DNA from: Labilibacter marinus
Lineage (GTDB): Bacteria; Bacteroidota; Bacteroidia; Bacteroidales; Marinilabiliaceae
Direction: 5' to 3'
Assembly (NCBI RefSeq): GCF_001659685.2
Contig: NZ_LXYE02000024.1
Span: forward strand, 1 to 64,000
Length of the DNA: 64,000 nt
How positions within the stretch are numbered: position 1 is the stretch's first letter; each line of letters opens with the position of its first letter. Position numbers and translations under genes: made by a program. The notes below the pieces were generated by a model, which was not told the origin of the DNA, did not search any database, and saw nothing but the letters and a program-made list of their open reading frames with translations. Below, piece by piece: positions 1 through 10,002 of this stretch.

Positions 1-71
1 CAATATTGTTATAAAATAACATCTCAGGTAGTGGATGTCTACAATTATTAATTCTTTAACTAAATAGTAAA

Positions 72-503
72 ATGAGAAAAGTATTGATTATCCTAATTTT
101 AAATTTATTACTAGGGAGTGTTGCTATAGCCCAAACATTAACTTCGGAAGAAATAAAAGGTCGTTGGTCTGTGGTAAGAGTTCTTGAATTTATTGAAGAG
201 TCAGGTGATTCGGAACAAGGAAATGCATTTGAAGATATGCGAGCCGCTTTTTTAGAAGCCGAATATGTTTTTGGTGATAACAACCAGTTTGCATTGATTA
301 TGGATTATAAACAGTTTGCTATTGAAAATGGCTATTGGGTTTATGATGAGTTGGAAAAAAAGGTGTCGATAAGAGAATGGAAGAAAAATAAGCAAAAGCC
401 TGGTAAGAGTATCATGAAAATAAAACTAGAGAAGGCGGGTGATAAAATAATTTTAATCATGGATACAACGGGCATTGTTTTTCAGATAGAAAAGAAGGCG
501 TAG
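72..503 (+). CDS. Small secreted protein of unknown function
   Basis: A 143-residue protein begins with a clear Sec signal peptide: a hydrophobic stretch from residue 4 to about 18, then Ala-Ile-Ala-Gln, so the mature protein probably starts near residue 21. The rest is polar, with alternating strand-like segments and a motif resembling G-R-W-S near residue 31. That pattern recalls small lipocalin-like domains that read 'xGxW' near the N-terminus, but this is a weak resemblance. The protein is probably periplasmic because there is no lipobox cysteine. It stands alone, about 170 bases before the sensor kinase and on the same strand. I do not recognise a named family and assign no function. Confidence 0.7.
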   Translation: MRKVLIILILNLLLGSVAIAQTLTSEEIKGRWSVVRVLEFIEESGDSEQGNAFEDMRAAFLEAEYVFGDNNQFALIMDYKQFAIENGYWVYDELEKKVSIREWKKNKQKPGKSIMKIKLEKAGDKIILIMDTTGIVFQIEKKA

Positions 504-677
504 ACTGTGTTTTTAAATTTTGGCTCGAATGAATTATAATGAGAAGTAATCCTGTTGCTAAAAATGTAAAATACGAGCCATAATATTATTATATTTATAA
601 TGTAATCTCGAACAATAAATGAATCGATATGTTTGTAGTATCCAAGCTCGAACATTGGCAATAAGTAAAGTACAACA

Positions 678-2573
678 ATGGAAACCCGTTTTAAGCATAA
701 AACATATTTATACAGCGTAATGCCTTTTTTTAAAAAGGTATGTATGGTGTTACTGATGTGTTTTTTATCGGGTAAGGCTTTTTCTCAGGTTAATTCCGAT
801 GAACTAAAGGGAGCTATTGTTTTACACTTGTGCGAAAATATAGAATGGCCTAAGTATGATGAAAATGAATTTAAAATTGGTTTTCTAACTGATGATAGAG
901 CCGTGTTTAAAGTACTAAAATCCATTGAGTCAACTATTAAAATTCATGGTAAAAAGGTTAAGCTAATAGAGGCTGACTCTTTTGATAGGTTATTAAATTG
1001 CCATGCAGTTTATTTTAATAAGTACGAGCTGAGTAATATTAATCAGGTTTTTGATAAAGCTCGCTTAAACAATATTCTTTTAATTACCGATGATTTTGAG
1101 GATGCATTAAAAGTACATGTAAATTTAATGCAAGAAGGAGCTCGCATGGCTTTTGATATAAATATGGCAAATCTTACTTTAGCCAAATTAGAGGTAATGC
1201 CAAATATCTTATTAAATGGAGGTAGTGTTGTTGATATTAAAACAGCTTTTGAGGAGTTTGATGATAAATTAGAGGATGGTAGAGCAAAGTTAAGGGCTTC
1301 GGAAAATGAATTAAAGAGAAAAGAAAAGCTCCTGGAAGAGAAAAATTTGATGATTGCTCAAAAGGAAGTGGTAATGAAGCAGCATCGATTACAAATAGAT
1401 TCGCTATCGGAAGAATCTAAAAAGCAAGCTGATTTATCTCAGCAGCAAAAGGAAGCTTTACAGGATAAAGAGAAGCAAATTGATGCGAAAAACCTAAGAC
1501 TAGAAGCTATATACCAAGATATAGAAGAAAAACAGGATGATTTAGATCAACTGAAAAATAGTATTGCGACCTTAAGTAGTGAAGCTAATTTGTTAAAAGG
1601 TCAGGTAGATCAAAAGAATCAGGTATTAGTAGAAAAAGAGGAGTACATAAAAAGTCAGCGTAGATTATTATGGCTTTTTATTAGTATGCTAAGTGGCATT
1701 GCACTAACGGCTTTTGCGGTATTTAGATTATTCTATATAAAAAGAAAACTCAGTATTAAGCTTCAAAACGCCAATAATGAATTAAAGGATGCCATTGAAG
1801 AGTTAAATACCAAAAATGAGATTATCAATAGGCAGAATATTGAGTTAAGTGAAGCGCTGGATCACTTGAAGGGAACACAGGATCAGCTTTTACAAGCGGA
1901 GAAAATGGCTTCGTTGGGTATATTAACAGATGGTATAGCACATGAAATAAATAATCCACTTAATTTTATTTTGGGAGGATTCCTTATTTTAAAGGAATAT
2001 TTTAAAAATGCTGATGTGTCGGATGATAGTGAAATTAAGGTAGCCATAAAGAGTATTGATCAAGGGGTAAGCAGAGCGACAAGCATAGTTAGAGGATTGA
2101 ATGCCTTAAGTAGTTCAAAAGACGATTTTAACGAATCTTGTTCTATTCATGAGATCATTGATAATTGTCTTATTGTAATCAATAATAATTTAAAAGGGAA
2201 TATAACCATTGTAAAAAGCTATCAGGAAGGTTTACCTGAGATTAAAGGTAACTCTTCTAAGTTACATCAAGCTTTTCTTAATGTATTGTCTAATGCGGCA
2301 CAAGCACTCAGTGAAAATGGTGAAATAGAAATTTCTACACAGTATATTAAGGATAGAATTACCGTTGTGGTGAGTGATGATGGATGTGGAATTAGTGAAG
2401 AGAATTTAGCTAAGGTTGCGGATCCATTTTTCAGTACAAAAGCTCCTGGAGAAGGTACGGGCTTAGGTTTGTCGATTACGTACAATATTATTCAGGAGCA
2501 CGGAGGTAAACTTAATATAGAATCCAAACAAGGTAGTTATACCGCTGTTACCATAAATATACCAGTAGATTAG
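678..2573 (+). CDS. Sensor histidine kinase with periplasmic YfiR-like (DUF4154) domain
   Basis: A 631-residue membrane sensor kinase. After a signal peptide (cleavage near residue 36), residues about 37-190 resemble the YfiR/DUF4154 fold, a periplasmic domain known from the YfiBNR regulators of c-di-GMP signalling. A long charged coiled coil (about 195-325) leads to one membrane helix (about 330-354), a second coiled coil, a HisKA region with phospho-acceptor His422 in an H-E-I-N-N-P motif, and an HATPase_c domain with D-D-G-C-G and G-T-G-L-G-L boxes. There is no receiver or output domain, so a separate response regulator must exist. Met15 (base 720) starts a tighter signal peptide and may be the true start. 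The gene converges on the TonB-dependent receptor that follows. A link between the two is inferred. Confidence 0.85.
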   Translation: METRFKHKTYLYSVMPFFKKVCMVLLMCFLSGKAFSQVNSDELKGAIVLHLCENIEWPKYDENEFKIGFLTDDRAVFKVLKSIESTIKIHGKKVKLIEADSFDRLLNCHAVYFNKYELSNINQVFDKARLNNILLITDDFEDALKVHVNLMQEGARMAFDINMANLTLAKLEVMPNILLNGGSVVDIKTAFEEFDDKLEDGRAKLRASENELKRKEKLLEEKNLMIAQKEVVMKQHRLQIDSLSEESKKQADLSQQQKEALQDKEKQIDAKNLRLEAIYQDIEEKQDDLDQLKNSIATLSSEANLLKGQVDQKNQVLVEKEEYIKSQRRLLWLFISMLSGIALTAFAVFRLFYIKRKLSIKLQNANNELKDAIEELNTKNEIINRQNIELSEALDHLKGTQDQLLQAEKMASLGILTDGIAHEINNPLNFILGGFLILKEYFKNADVSDDSEIKVAIKSIDQGVSRATSIVRGLNALSSSKDDFNESCSIHEIIDNCLIVINNNLKGNITIVKSYQEGLPEIKGNSSKLHQAFLNVLSNAAQALSENGEIEISTQYIKDRITVVVSDDGCGISEENLAKVADPFFSTKAPGEGTGLGLSITYNIIQEHGGKLNIESKQGSYTAVTINIPVD

Positions 2574-2590
2574 TTTATAGGGATGTAATC

Positions 2591-4759
2591 CTACTTACCT
2601 AATGCACCTCCTGTACTATAAACCAGACTTATTGAAAATGCAGGAGGTTGAATAACATGGTTGCCAGCATCTCTGAATACGGTCCATATCCATCGTTTAT
2701 TCCAATTTTCGTTAAACATACCCGCTACGTTGTGTATGTCAGCCAATATTTTCAGTTTATCGGTTACTTTATAATGAGCTCCTAGGTTAAGATAAACCGA
2801 TTCTTGAAAAGGTTTATTGTCATCCAAGGTGTAGTGCTCAGGTGAATTACCAGGATCATAAGTGTCATCTATAACAGTAAGTGCAAAATTATAGCCGCCA
2901 GGTGATCCCCATAAAATATTAAGAGAACCTGTTAGTGTGAGCTTTTCGTTGGGAGAGTAAAAACTGGAGATTTTTGTGTTATGATTATGCCAATAAGTAA
3001 AGTCATTACCTATGCCGTTGTCTGCAGTGGAGTAGTGGTATAACCTTCCGGCACCTTCGTATTTTTCAAAACTCAGTAGCTTAGTATAAGAATGGCCTGC
3101 GCGCATGCGTAATTTTCCTGTTTTGTAATTTGCTTCTAAGGCATACCCCCAGCTATTTATATGACCAGCATAGGTTCTGTAGTCAGTTTCGTTATTAAAA
3201 CCAACAGGTTTCCAGTCATGATAAAAAACGTTGGCGTTAAAATTTAACTTCTCGTTGTGGTGATGTCCTGCACTAATTTCGTAAGATATTAGCTCTTCAA
3301 CAGCACTCTTTCCTTCATGACCTCTTCTTGAATCTATGCGTAATTCGGTTCCTGATGTTAGTCTTAAACTTTTTGCAAAAATGAATTTAATGATGTTTTT
3401 CTCGTTAGGCGAATATAGTAGACTTGCTCGTGGAGAAAAAAGGTAATTGGTGTAAGTATGTTTGTCAACTCTACCACCAATAACAAACTTAACTTTATCG
3501 GATGGTTTCCAATCTATTTCGCCTGTAGCAGCATAGGCTACTGTATTCCAAGGTGCACCAATGATAGAATCCAAAGTAGGAGTCCATTCTACTTGGGTGA
3601 TACCATCATAAGGCAAGCCTAAGCGATCATATCTTAATTCAACACCAACAATTGCGGTTAGAGATTCGTTAAAATTCCACTGGCTAAATACTTGCGCATT
3701 GTATTCTTGTTCTGATGATCGCCATAGAGAACCTGTTGTTCCATCTGGAGAAATGTAATTACAGTTCATCCAAAAGTTATCAAACCCTGCTACAAATTTT
3801 AATTGGTGAATATCGCTTGTGTTTAATTTGTATGTAGCATTTAAATTGGCATGCCCGTATTTAGTTTTTTCAATTTCGTATAAACCATTGTTGTGTCTTT
3901 CGCCCCCATCCATATATCTAGCCCATATTTCAAAGTTTTTGTTGGTGTACTGTAAATGAGTTTTTATACGTGGCGCTCCTTCTTCGGCTTGCATCCGATA
4001 GTATTTGCCTCTGTCAATCAGGTTTTCACCCACTTTATATTCACCCAAAGGGTCATCACGTCCAAGGTATAATGGTGCTTGTTCGCGCTTAGCGCCTTGG
4101 CTGGATGATATATTAAAGTAGCCAAATAATCCGTGATCCTTACTGAAAGAGTGTGCTGCGGCGATTTCTCCAGATTGGTAATTTTCTATTCCACCAATTC
4201 TAACGGCAGTTTTTAGACCATCGAAACTTGTATGGTTAAAAGTAACAATGTTGATAACCATGCCTAATGCTCCTGGGCCATGGGTAGCTGAACCAGGCCC
4301 ATGAGAAACTTCTATATATTTGATGTCTGATAAACCAGGTAAATCCAGTTCTGAGCATATTCCGTTCCTTGTTCGTTGTAAAACATTACGACCGTTAACA
4401 AGAAGTAATTGCTTGTCGTTTGACATAATACCCCGTGAACCCATCTGCCACGGTATACCTAATTGATTCAGAAACTGAAAATTTGAAACGAAGATCTCAA
4501 GTACATCAGTTAACCGGCGTGCTCCAGAGTTTTCAATATCAATACTGGTTATAATGGTTACTTTAGATGGTGCTTCTTTAACCGAGCTGGAAGTTAAGGA
4601 TGAAGACTGAACCATTTCTAGGTTTAATAATTCATCCAAACTCATATTTACCATGTCAGAAAGCGAAACGTTTTGAGATGAATTTTCAACATTTTCTTGA
4701 GTAAGTGCCAAATGCACGGGTAAAAAGAATACATATATTACAAGTAAATATTTTTTCAT
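2591..4759 (-). CDS. TonB-dependent outer-membrane receptor
   Basis: A 722-residue outer-membrane receptor: signal peptide (residues 1-20), plug domain (about 60-175, with the typical V-L-L-V-N-G-R-type segment and a G-P-G-S-A-x-x-G-P-G-A-L-G turn), then a long aromatic-rich beta-barrel. It lacks the carboxypeptidase-like N-terminal extension and the size of SusC proteins, so it belongs to the smaller siderophore/cofactor/metal class rather than the glycan class. The leader segment 'S-L-x-E/D-L-L-N-L-E' before the plug is typical of receptors with broad or unknown substrates. Its end lies 17 bases from the end of the YfiR-domain kinase. The substrate cannot be read from the sequence. Confidence 0.88.
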   Translation of the reverse strand: MKKYLLVIYVFFLPVHLALTQENVENSSQNVSLSDMVNMSLDELLNLEMVQSSSLTSSSVKEAPSKVTIITSIDIENSGARRLTDVLEIFVSNFQFLNQLGIPWQMGSRGIMSNDKQLLLVNGRNVLQRTRNGICSELDLPGLSDIKYIEVSHGPGSATHGPGALGMVINIVTFNHTSFDGLKTAVRIGGIENYQSGEIAAAHSFSKDHGLFGYFNISSSQGAKREQAPLYLGRDDPLGEYKVGENLIDRGKYYRMQAEEGAPRIKTHLQYTNKNFEIWARYMDGGERHNNGLYEIEKTKYGHANLNATYKLNTSDIHQLKFVAGFDNFWMNCNYISPDGTTGSLWRSSEQEYNAQVFSQWNFNESLTAIVGVELRYDRLGLPYDGITQVEWTPTLDSIIGAPWNTVAYAATGEIDWKPSDKVKFVIGGRVDKHTYTNYLFSPRASLLYSPNEKNIIKFIFAKSLRLTSGTELRIDSRRGHEGKSAVEELISYEISAGHHHNEKLNFNANVFYHDWKPVGFNNETDYRTYAGHINSWGYALEANYKTGKLRMRAGHSYTKLLSFEKYEGAGRLYHYSTADNGIGNDFTYWHNHNTKISSFYSPNEKLTLTGSLNILWGSPGGYNFALTVIDDTYDPGNSPEHYTLDDNKPFQESVYLNLGAHYKVTDKLKILADIHNVAGMFNENWNKRWIWTVFRDAGNHVIQPPAFSISLVYSTGGALGK

Positions 4760-4967
4760 AACCGAGTAGATTAGTTCCTTCTTCTACAAGTTAATCTTTC
4801 AAGGTGAATGAAGCAAAAAAAAATGTATTCTTGTTCGATTGAGGATAAGGAGTAAATATTTTTTGCAGTAGGTAGAGAAATGTAAGTAAAGTAGGATTTA
4901 AAATTAACGGTTATATGTTAACTGAAAAATAAATCAGCTTATCTCATTATTATATAATCATATTACA

Positions 4968-4975
4968 TATATTTG
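4968..4975 (+). promoter_or_regulatory. Probable -7 promoter element for pnp
   Basis: The sequence TATATTTG matches the Bacteroidetes -7 consensus TAnnTTTG and lies 28 bases before the pnp start. I see no good -33 TTG at the expected distance, so the call rests on the -7 element and position. Confidence 0.5.
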
Positions 4976-5003
4976 GGGGCATATAAAGAGAAAAGAAAAA
5001 AAT

Positions 5004-7142
5004 ATGATTACAGCAATTGAAAAAACGATTGATCTGGGTGATGGAAGGTCCATTACCATTGAAACTGGAAAATTAGCTAAACAAGCTGATGGTTCAGTAG
5101 TTGTTAAGATGAACAACACTTATTTATTAGCAACTGTAGTGTCTGCAAAAGATGCAGCCCCAGGTGTTGATTTCATGCCTTTATCTGTAGAATACAGAGA
5201 AAAGTTCTCGGCTATTGGTCGTTTTCCAGGTGGATTTATGAAAAGGGAGGCTCGTCCTTCTGATAATGAGATATTAGTATGTCGTTTGGTGGATAGAGCA
5301 TTGCGTCCTTTGTTTCCAGATGATTACCATGCAGAAACATTTGTAACTATCAGCTTAGTGTCTGGGGATGCGGAGGATTTACCGGATGCATTAGCAGGTT
5401 TAGCTGCTTCGGCTGCTTTGGCTGTTTCAGATGTTCCTTTTAACGGACCTATTTCTGAAGTACGTGTTGCGCGTGTTGAAGGTGAGTTAATTGTAAACCC
5501 AACAAGATCTCAGTTGGCTGAAGCTGATATGGAAGTTGTTGTAGGTGCTACAATGGACAATATTTTAATGGTTGAAGGTGAAATGGAAGAAGTTTCAGAG
5601 CAAGAAATGCTTGAAGCTATGAAAGTTGCACACGAAGCGATTAAGATTCAGTGTCAGGCTCAGATTGAGTTGATGGAAGAAGTTGGCAAAACTGAAAAAC
5701 GTGAGTACTGTCACGAAGTAAATGATGCTGAGTTATTCGATCACATTAAAGCAGCTACCTACGATAAAGTATACGAAGTTGCAAAAGCGGGTCTTCCAAA
5801 GCATGAGCGTGCAGAGAAATTTGCTGCCATTAAAGAAGAGTATGTTGCAGCTAACTATAATTCAGAAGATGAAACGGTAGAAATTCCTAAGGAATTAATC
5901 GGCAAATATTATCATGATGTAGAAAAAGAAGCGGTTCGTCGTTGTGTTCTTGATGAGAGAGTACGTTTAGATGGTCGTAAAACAGATGAGATTCGTCCTA
6001 TCTGGAGTGAAGTAGATTATCTTCCGGGTCCTCACGGATCATCGATCTTTACACGTGGTGAAACTCAATCTTTATCTACAGTTACTTTAGGTACTAAGTT
6101 AGATGAAAAATTAGTGGATGATGTTTTAAACAGAACCGTAGAGCGTTTCTTATTACATTATAATTTCCCTCCATTTTCAACTGGTGACGCACGTATGTCA
6201 AGAGGTACAAGTCGTCGTGAAATTGGTCACGGTAACTTAGCTTTTAGAGCACTTAAAAATATGTTACCAAAGGATTATCCATATACAGTGCGTATCATGT
6301 CTGATATTTTGGAGTCAAACGGTTCGTCTTCTATGGCAACTGTTTGTGCTGGAACATTAGCATTGATGGATGCTGGGGTGCCTATCAAAAAGCCAGTAAC
6401 AGGTATTGCAATGGGTTTAATCACTGATGAGGATAAGAACTTTGCTGTTCTTTCTGATATTTTAGGAGATGAGGATCACCTAGGAGATATGGACTTTAAA
6501 GTAACTGGAACCAGAGATGGTATTACAGCTACGCAAATGGATATTAAAGTAGACGGATTACCATACGAGGTATTAGAGAAAGCTTTAATGCAAGCGCGTG
6601 AAGGTCGTTTACATATTATGGATAAAATTGAGGAAACAATGGATGCGCCACGTGCAGACCTTAAGCCTCATGCTCCACGTATGGAAACTATCATCATACC
6701 TAAAGATATGATTGGTGCTGTTATCGGACCTGGTGGAAAAATTATTCAAGAAATTCAAGCTACTACTGAATCTACAATTACTATCGAAGAAGATGGTGAT
6801 ACTGGTAAGGTGAGTATTTCTGCTACCAATGCTGACTCCATCAATGCTGCTTTAGCTAAGGTTAAAGGTATTGTTGCAGTTCCTGAGGTTGGTGAAGTTT
6901 ATACAGGTAAAGTGAAATCAATTGTTCCTTTTGGAGCTTTCGTTGAAATCATTCCTGGAAAAGAAGGTTTACTTCATATCTCAGAAATTGAGTGGAAAAG
7001 ACTTGAGAAGGTTGAAGATGTGCTAAAAGAAGGTGAAGAAGTTGAAGTGAAGTTGATTGAAGTAGATCAACGTTCAGGAAAACTGAAGTTATCACGCAAG
7101 GTTTTATTACCTCGCCCAGAGCGCAAGCCTAAAAAAGACTAA
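5004..7142 (+). CDS. pnp: Polyribonucleotide nucleotidyltransferase (PNPase)
   Basis: PNPase degrades RNA 3'-to-5' by phosphorolysis, releasing nucleoside diphosphates, in the cytoplasm. The 712-residue length matches the family. Two RNase PH-like domains (about 1-215 and 310-540) flank an alpha-helical linker. The second carries the conserved F-S-T-G-D/R[13 protein letters not shown] segment near residues 392-412. A KH domain follows, with I-G-P-G-G-K-I near 575, then a C-terminal S1 domain (about 630-700). Codon use is biased towards a small preferred set, as expected for an abundant protein. It is preceded by a TAnnTTTG promoter element and closed by a strong terminator, so it is probably monocistronic. 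Confidence 0.98.
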   Translation: MITAIEKTIDLGDGRSITIETGKLAKQADGSVVVKMNNTYLLATVVSAKDAAPGVDFMPLSVEYREKFSAIGRFPGGFMKREARPSDNEILVCRLVDRALRPLFPDDYHAETFVTISLVSGDAEDLPDALAGLAASAALAVSDVPFNGPISEVRVARVEGELIVNPTRSQLAEADMEVVVGATMDNILMVEGEMEEVSEQEMLEAMKVAHEAIKIQCQAQIELMEEVGKTEKREYCHEVNDAELFDHIKAATYDKVYEVAKAGLPKHERAEKFAAIKEEYVAANYNSEDETVEIPKELIGKYYHDVEKEAVRRCVLDERVRLDGRKTDEIRPIWSEVDYLPGPHGSSIFTRGETQSLSTVTLGTKLDEKLVDDVLNRTVERFLLHYNFPPFSTGDARMSRGTSRREIGHGNLAFRALKNMLPKDYPYTVRIMSDILESNGSSSMATVCAGTLALMDAGVPIKKPVTGIAMGLITDEDKNFAVLSDILGDEDHLGDMDFKVTGTRDGITATQMDIKVDGLPYEVLEKALMQAREGRLHIMDKIEETMDAPRADLKPHAPRMETIIIPKDMIGAVIGPGGKIIQEIQATTESTITIEEDGDTGKVSISATNADSINAALAKVKGIVAVPEVGEVYTGKVKSIVPFGAFVEIIPGKEGLLHISEIEWKRLEKVEDVLKEGEEVEVKLIEVDQRSGKLKLSRKVLLPRPERKPKKD

Positions 7143-7168
7143 TAATTAGTTCTATATATAATCAAAAG

Positions 7169-7189
7169 AAGGCCGTAAGGCCTTTTTTT
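7169..7189 (+). terminator. Rho-independent terminator of pnp
   Basis: A six-base-pair stem (AAGGCC/GGCCTT) with a GTAA loop is followed by seven T residues, 27 bases after the pnp stop. Confidence 0.85.
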
Positions 7190-7218
7190 GTTGGTAGTAA
7201 TGTGTTAATAAATTAAGA

Positions 7219-7713
7219 ATGGTATTTATTTTACTATCCTACGATGATTGGATGGAAGAACTGGATGAAAAAGCCAGTAAGATATCAAGAATTCAAGCCG
7301 TAATTTCGAATTTTGAGGTGTTGCCCAGATTGGGTAAATTACTATCCGAAAAAGCTGAGGATTGTCCAGAGTGCAAATTGTATTGGGCAAAACTGCAAGA
7401 GTCAACAGAGCATTTAGACCAGTTTTTTGATGATGGTAACGAGTTTTCTAAGGATTTTGATAACTTGGTAGAAGAGATTCTAAAACATTTAAAGTCTCAT
7501 CATGGAATCAGACCTCGTGGATATATGGTGGCTGTATATTGTGTAGTTGGAATGACCATTGGAGCTGGGCTAGGCAGTTTAATCAGTTTAGCTGTATCTG
7601 CAGAAACGTTGAAGGGCGGACTAATTTTAGGCTGGCTAATAGGAGTATTGGCTGGATGGTTTGCTGGAAAGATGAAAGAAGAGAAGATGAGAAAATTAAA
7701 CCAAATATTTTAA
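7219..7713 (+). CDS. Membrane-anchored protein of unknown function
   Basis: A 164-residue protein with a soluble N-terminal half and two hydrophobic helices near the C-terminus (about residues 100-124 and 131-151), ending in a basic tail. The helices are unusually rich in glycine with G-x-x-x-G spacing, the glycine-zipper type that promotes helix packing. The N-terminal part contains C-P-E-C near residue 55, a possible metal or disulfide pair. Met12 (base 7252) is an alternative start that would remove a short hydrophobic lead. It lies alone between pnp and a peptidase gene. I do not recognise the family; related proteins may be known only as conserved hypotheticals of Bacteroidetes. Confidence 0.7.
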   Translation: MVFILLSYDDWMEELDEKASKISRIQAVISNFEVLPRLGKLLSEKAEDCPECKLYWAKLQESTEHLDQFFDDGNEFSKDFDNLVEEILKHLKSHHGIRPRGYMVAVYCVVGMTIGAGLGSLISLAVSAETLKGGLILGWLIGVLAGWFAGKMKEEKMRKLNQIF

Positions 7714-7854
7714 TTCTTGTTTAAAATTTAATTAAAATAACAATAGAGCAAGGGGAGGTTGTTGTGCTTGAAGAAACTCTATTGTAAAAATAGTGGCAGA
7801 ATTAACTTAAGAGGTGTCGTTTTTGTACGATGCATCTTATTAAAATAGATAAAT

Positions 7855-9993
7855 ATGACCTCCAATTTAATCAACAAAATCACTTGCCTAGCCATAGGCA
7901 TTGCTCTAATGAGCTGTAACAACACTCCAAAAATGGAAAAATTGAATTATCCCGTCACAAAAAAGGTCGATACGGTTGACAATTACTTCAATACTGAAGT
8001 AGCTGATCCATATCGTTGGCTAGAGGATGATATGTCGCAAGAAACCAAAGAATGGGTCATTGCGCAAAATGAAGTTACTCAAAGTTTGCTTTCTAAAATC
8101 CCCTATAGAAAAGCCATTGAGGATAGATTAACTCAAATTTGGGATTATACCAAAATGGGTGCTCCTGTTAATAGGTCGGGATTAATTGTATATGGTAAAA
8201 ATGATGGCTTGCAAAATCAAGCTGTTTATTATTATAAAACCAGTGAAGAAGGAGAGGAGAAGGTATTGATTGATCCCAATAAGTTATCTGAAGATGGTAC
8301 GGTGGCTTTAAGTAGTTTTAGTATTTCTAAGGATGGGAAGTATTTAGGTTATACTATTTCGCGGAGTGGTTCGGACTGGCGCGAGATTTTTGTAAAAGAA
8401 ATTGCTTCGGATAAAGTGCTTGATGATCATATTGAATGGGTTAAGTTCTCCGGTATTTCATGGTATAAAGATGGATTTTTCTTTTCTCGATTTGATGAGC
8501 CTAAAGAGGGCGATGAGCTGAAAGGCGTTAACAAAAATCCAAAATTGTGTTATCATAAGTTGGGAGATGATGTAGCTGATGCTGAAGTTGTTTATGAGGA
8601 TCCAGCTAATCCAGAGCGCTTAATTAACGCTGGCGTTACGGATGACGAAGCTTATCTGGTAATTCACTTAACTGAATCAACCAGCGGAAATGCACTTTAC
8701 TTGAAGTCGTTGAATGAGAAAGAAGCTGAAATTGTTAAGGTAATTGAAGATTTTGAGTATGATTACTCTATTATCGATCATGCCAATGGTGAGTTTATGG
8801 TTAAAACTAATTATAATGCACCAAAGGAAAGAATTGCAAAATTCAGTATAGATACATATAAAAAGGAAAATTGGGAAGATGTTATACCAGAAGGCAAAGA
8901 TGTATTGAGTACCGTTTCTGTAAAGTCAGATAAATTGATTGTACAATATATGACAGATGCTCATGATGTGGTGAAGGTTTTTGATTTAAATGGAAAGCAC
9001 TTATATAATGTGGATTTACCTTCTATTGGCTCTGTTGGTGGATTTGGAGGGGAAAAAGAAGATGAAGTAACGTACTTCTCGTTCAACTCATTTGTATATC
9101 CATCGGCTATATATAAATACAATATTGCAAAAAACACAACTGAGCTTTATTGGAAACCAGAAATAGATATTGATTTTGATCAATATGAAACCAAGCAAGT
9201 TTTTTTTACAAGCAAGGATGGAACAAAAGTTCCGATGTTTATCGTTCATAAAAAAGGAATTTCTCTTGATGGTAATAATCCTACCATGTTATACGGTTAT
9301 GGTGGTTTCAATATTAGTTTAACACCAACCTTCTCTTTAAGTAGAATGGTTTTATTGGAGAACGATGGTATTTATGCCATGGTAAATCTTCGTGGCGGTG
9401 GTGAGTATGGTAAAGAGTGGCACGAGGCTGGTACAAAGCTGCAAAAACAAAATGTATTTGATGATTGTATTGCAGCAGCAGAATACTTAATAGATAATAA
9501 ATATACTTCGCCAGAAAAATTAGCTGTTCATGGAGGTTCTAATGGTGGATTGTTGGTAGGTGCTGTTTCCAATCAACGTCCTGATTTATTTAAAGTGGCT
9601 ATTCCTGCGGTAGGAGTAATGGATATGTTACGTTACCATAAATTTACGATTGGTCGCTTTTGGGCTGCAGATTATGGAACATCGGAAGATGATAAAGAAA
9701 TGTTTGATTATCTATATGGTTATTCGCCGATTCATAATGTAAAAGAAAACCTTGACTATCCTGCAGTTATGGTGATGACTGCCGATCATGATGACCGAGT
9801 AGTGCCAGCGCATTCCTTTAAGTACATAGCAGAGCTTCAGGATAAGTATAATGGAAATAACCCTGTTATTATCAGAATTGAAAGTAAAGCAGGCCACGGA
9901 GCAGGGAAGCCGACGAGCAAACAAATAGAATCTGCGGCTGACATTTATTCATTCATGTTTTATAATATGAATGAAAGTATATCTTATAATTAG
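7855..9993 (+). CDS. Prolyl oligopeptidase family serine peptidase (S9A), lipoprotein
   Basis: A 712-residue enzyme that cleaves short peptides after proline. A lipoprotein signal ends at a cysteine in L-M-S-C near residue 22, so the protein should be membrane-anchored on the periplasmic side or exported. Residues about 35-430 form the beta-propeller that gates substrates, and 440-712 the alpha/beta-hydrolase domain. The catalytic triad can be placed: Ser562 in G-G-S-N-G-G, Asp646 in H-D-D-R-V-V-P (Arg648 being the substrate-binding arginine known in porcine POP), and His681 in A-G-H-G-A-G. The length is typical of the family. It precedes the nucleoside kinase gene by nine bases, so the two may be cotranscribed although their functions are unrelated. 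Confidence 0.95.
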   Translation: MTSNLINKITCLAIGIALMSCNNTPKMEKLNYPVTKKVDTVDNYFNTEVADPYRWLEDDMSQETKEWVIAQNEVTQSLLSKIPYRKAIEDRLTQIWDYTKMGAPVNRSGLIVYGKNDGLQNQAVYYYKTSEEGEEKVLIDPNKLSEDGTVALSSFSISKDGKYLGYTISRSGSDWREIFVKEIASDKVLDDHIEWVKFSGISWYKDGFFFSRFDEPKEGDELKGVNKNPKLCYHKLGDDVADAEVVYEDPANPERLINAGVTDDEAYLVIHLTESTSGNALYLKSLNEKEAEIVKVIEDFEYDYSIIDHANGEFMVKTNYNAPKERIAKFSIDTYKKENWEDVIPEGKDVLSTVSVKSDKLIVQYMTDAHDVVKVFDLNGKHLYNVDLPSIGSVGGFGGEKEDEVTYFSFNSFVYPSAIYKYNIAKNTTELYWKPEIDIDFDQYETKQVFFTSKDGTKVPMFIVHKKGISLDGNNPTMLYGYGGFNISLTPTFSLSRMVLLENDGIYAMVNLRGGGEYGKEWHEAGTKLQKQNVFDDCIAAAEYLIDNKYTSPEKLAVHGGSNGGLLVGAVSNQRPDLFKVAIPAVGVMDMLRYHKFTIGRFWAADYGTSEDDKEMFDYLYGYSPIHNVKENLDYPAVMVMTADHDDRVVPAHSFKYIAELQDKYNGNNPVIIRIESKAGHGAGKPTSKQIESAADIYSFMFYNMNESISYN

Positions 9994-10002
9994 TAAAGTT
10001 GA

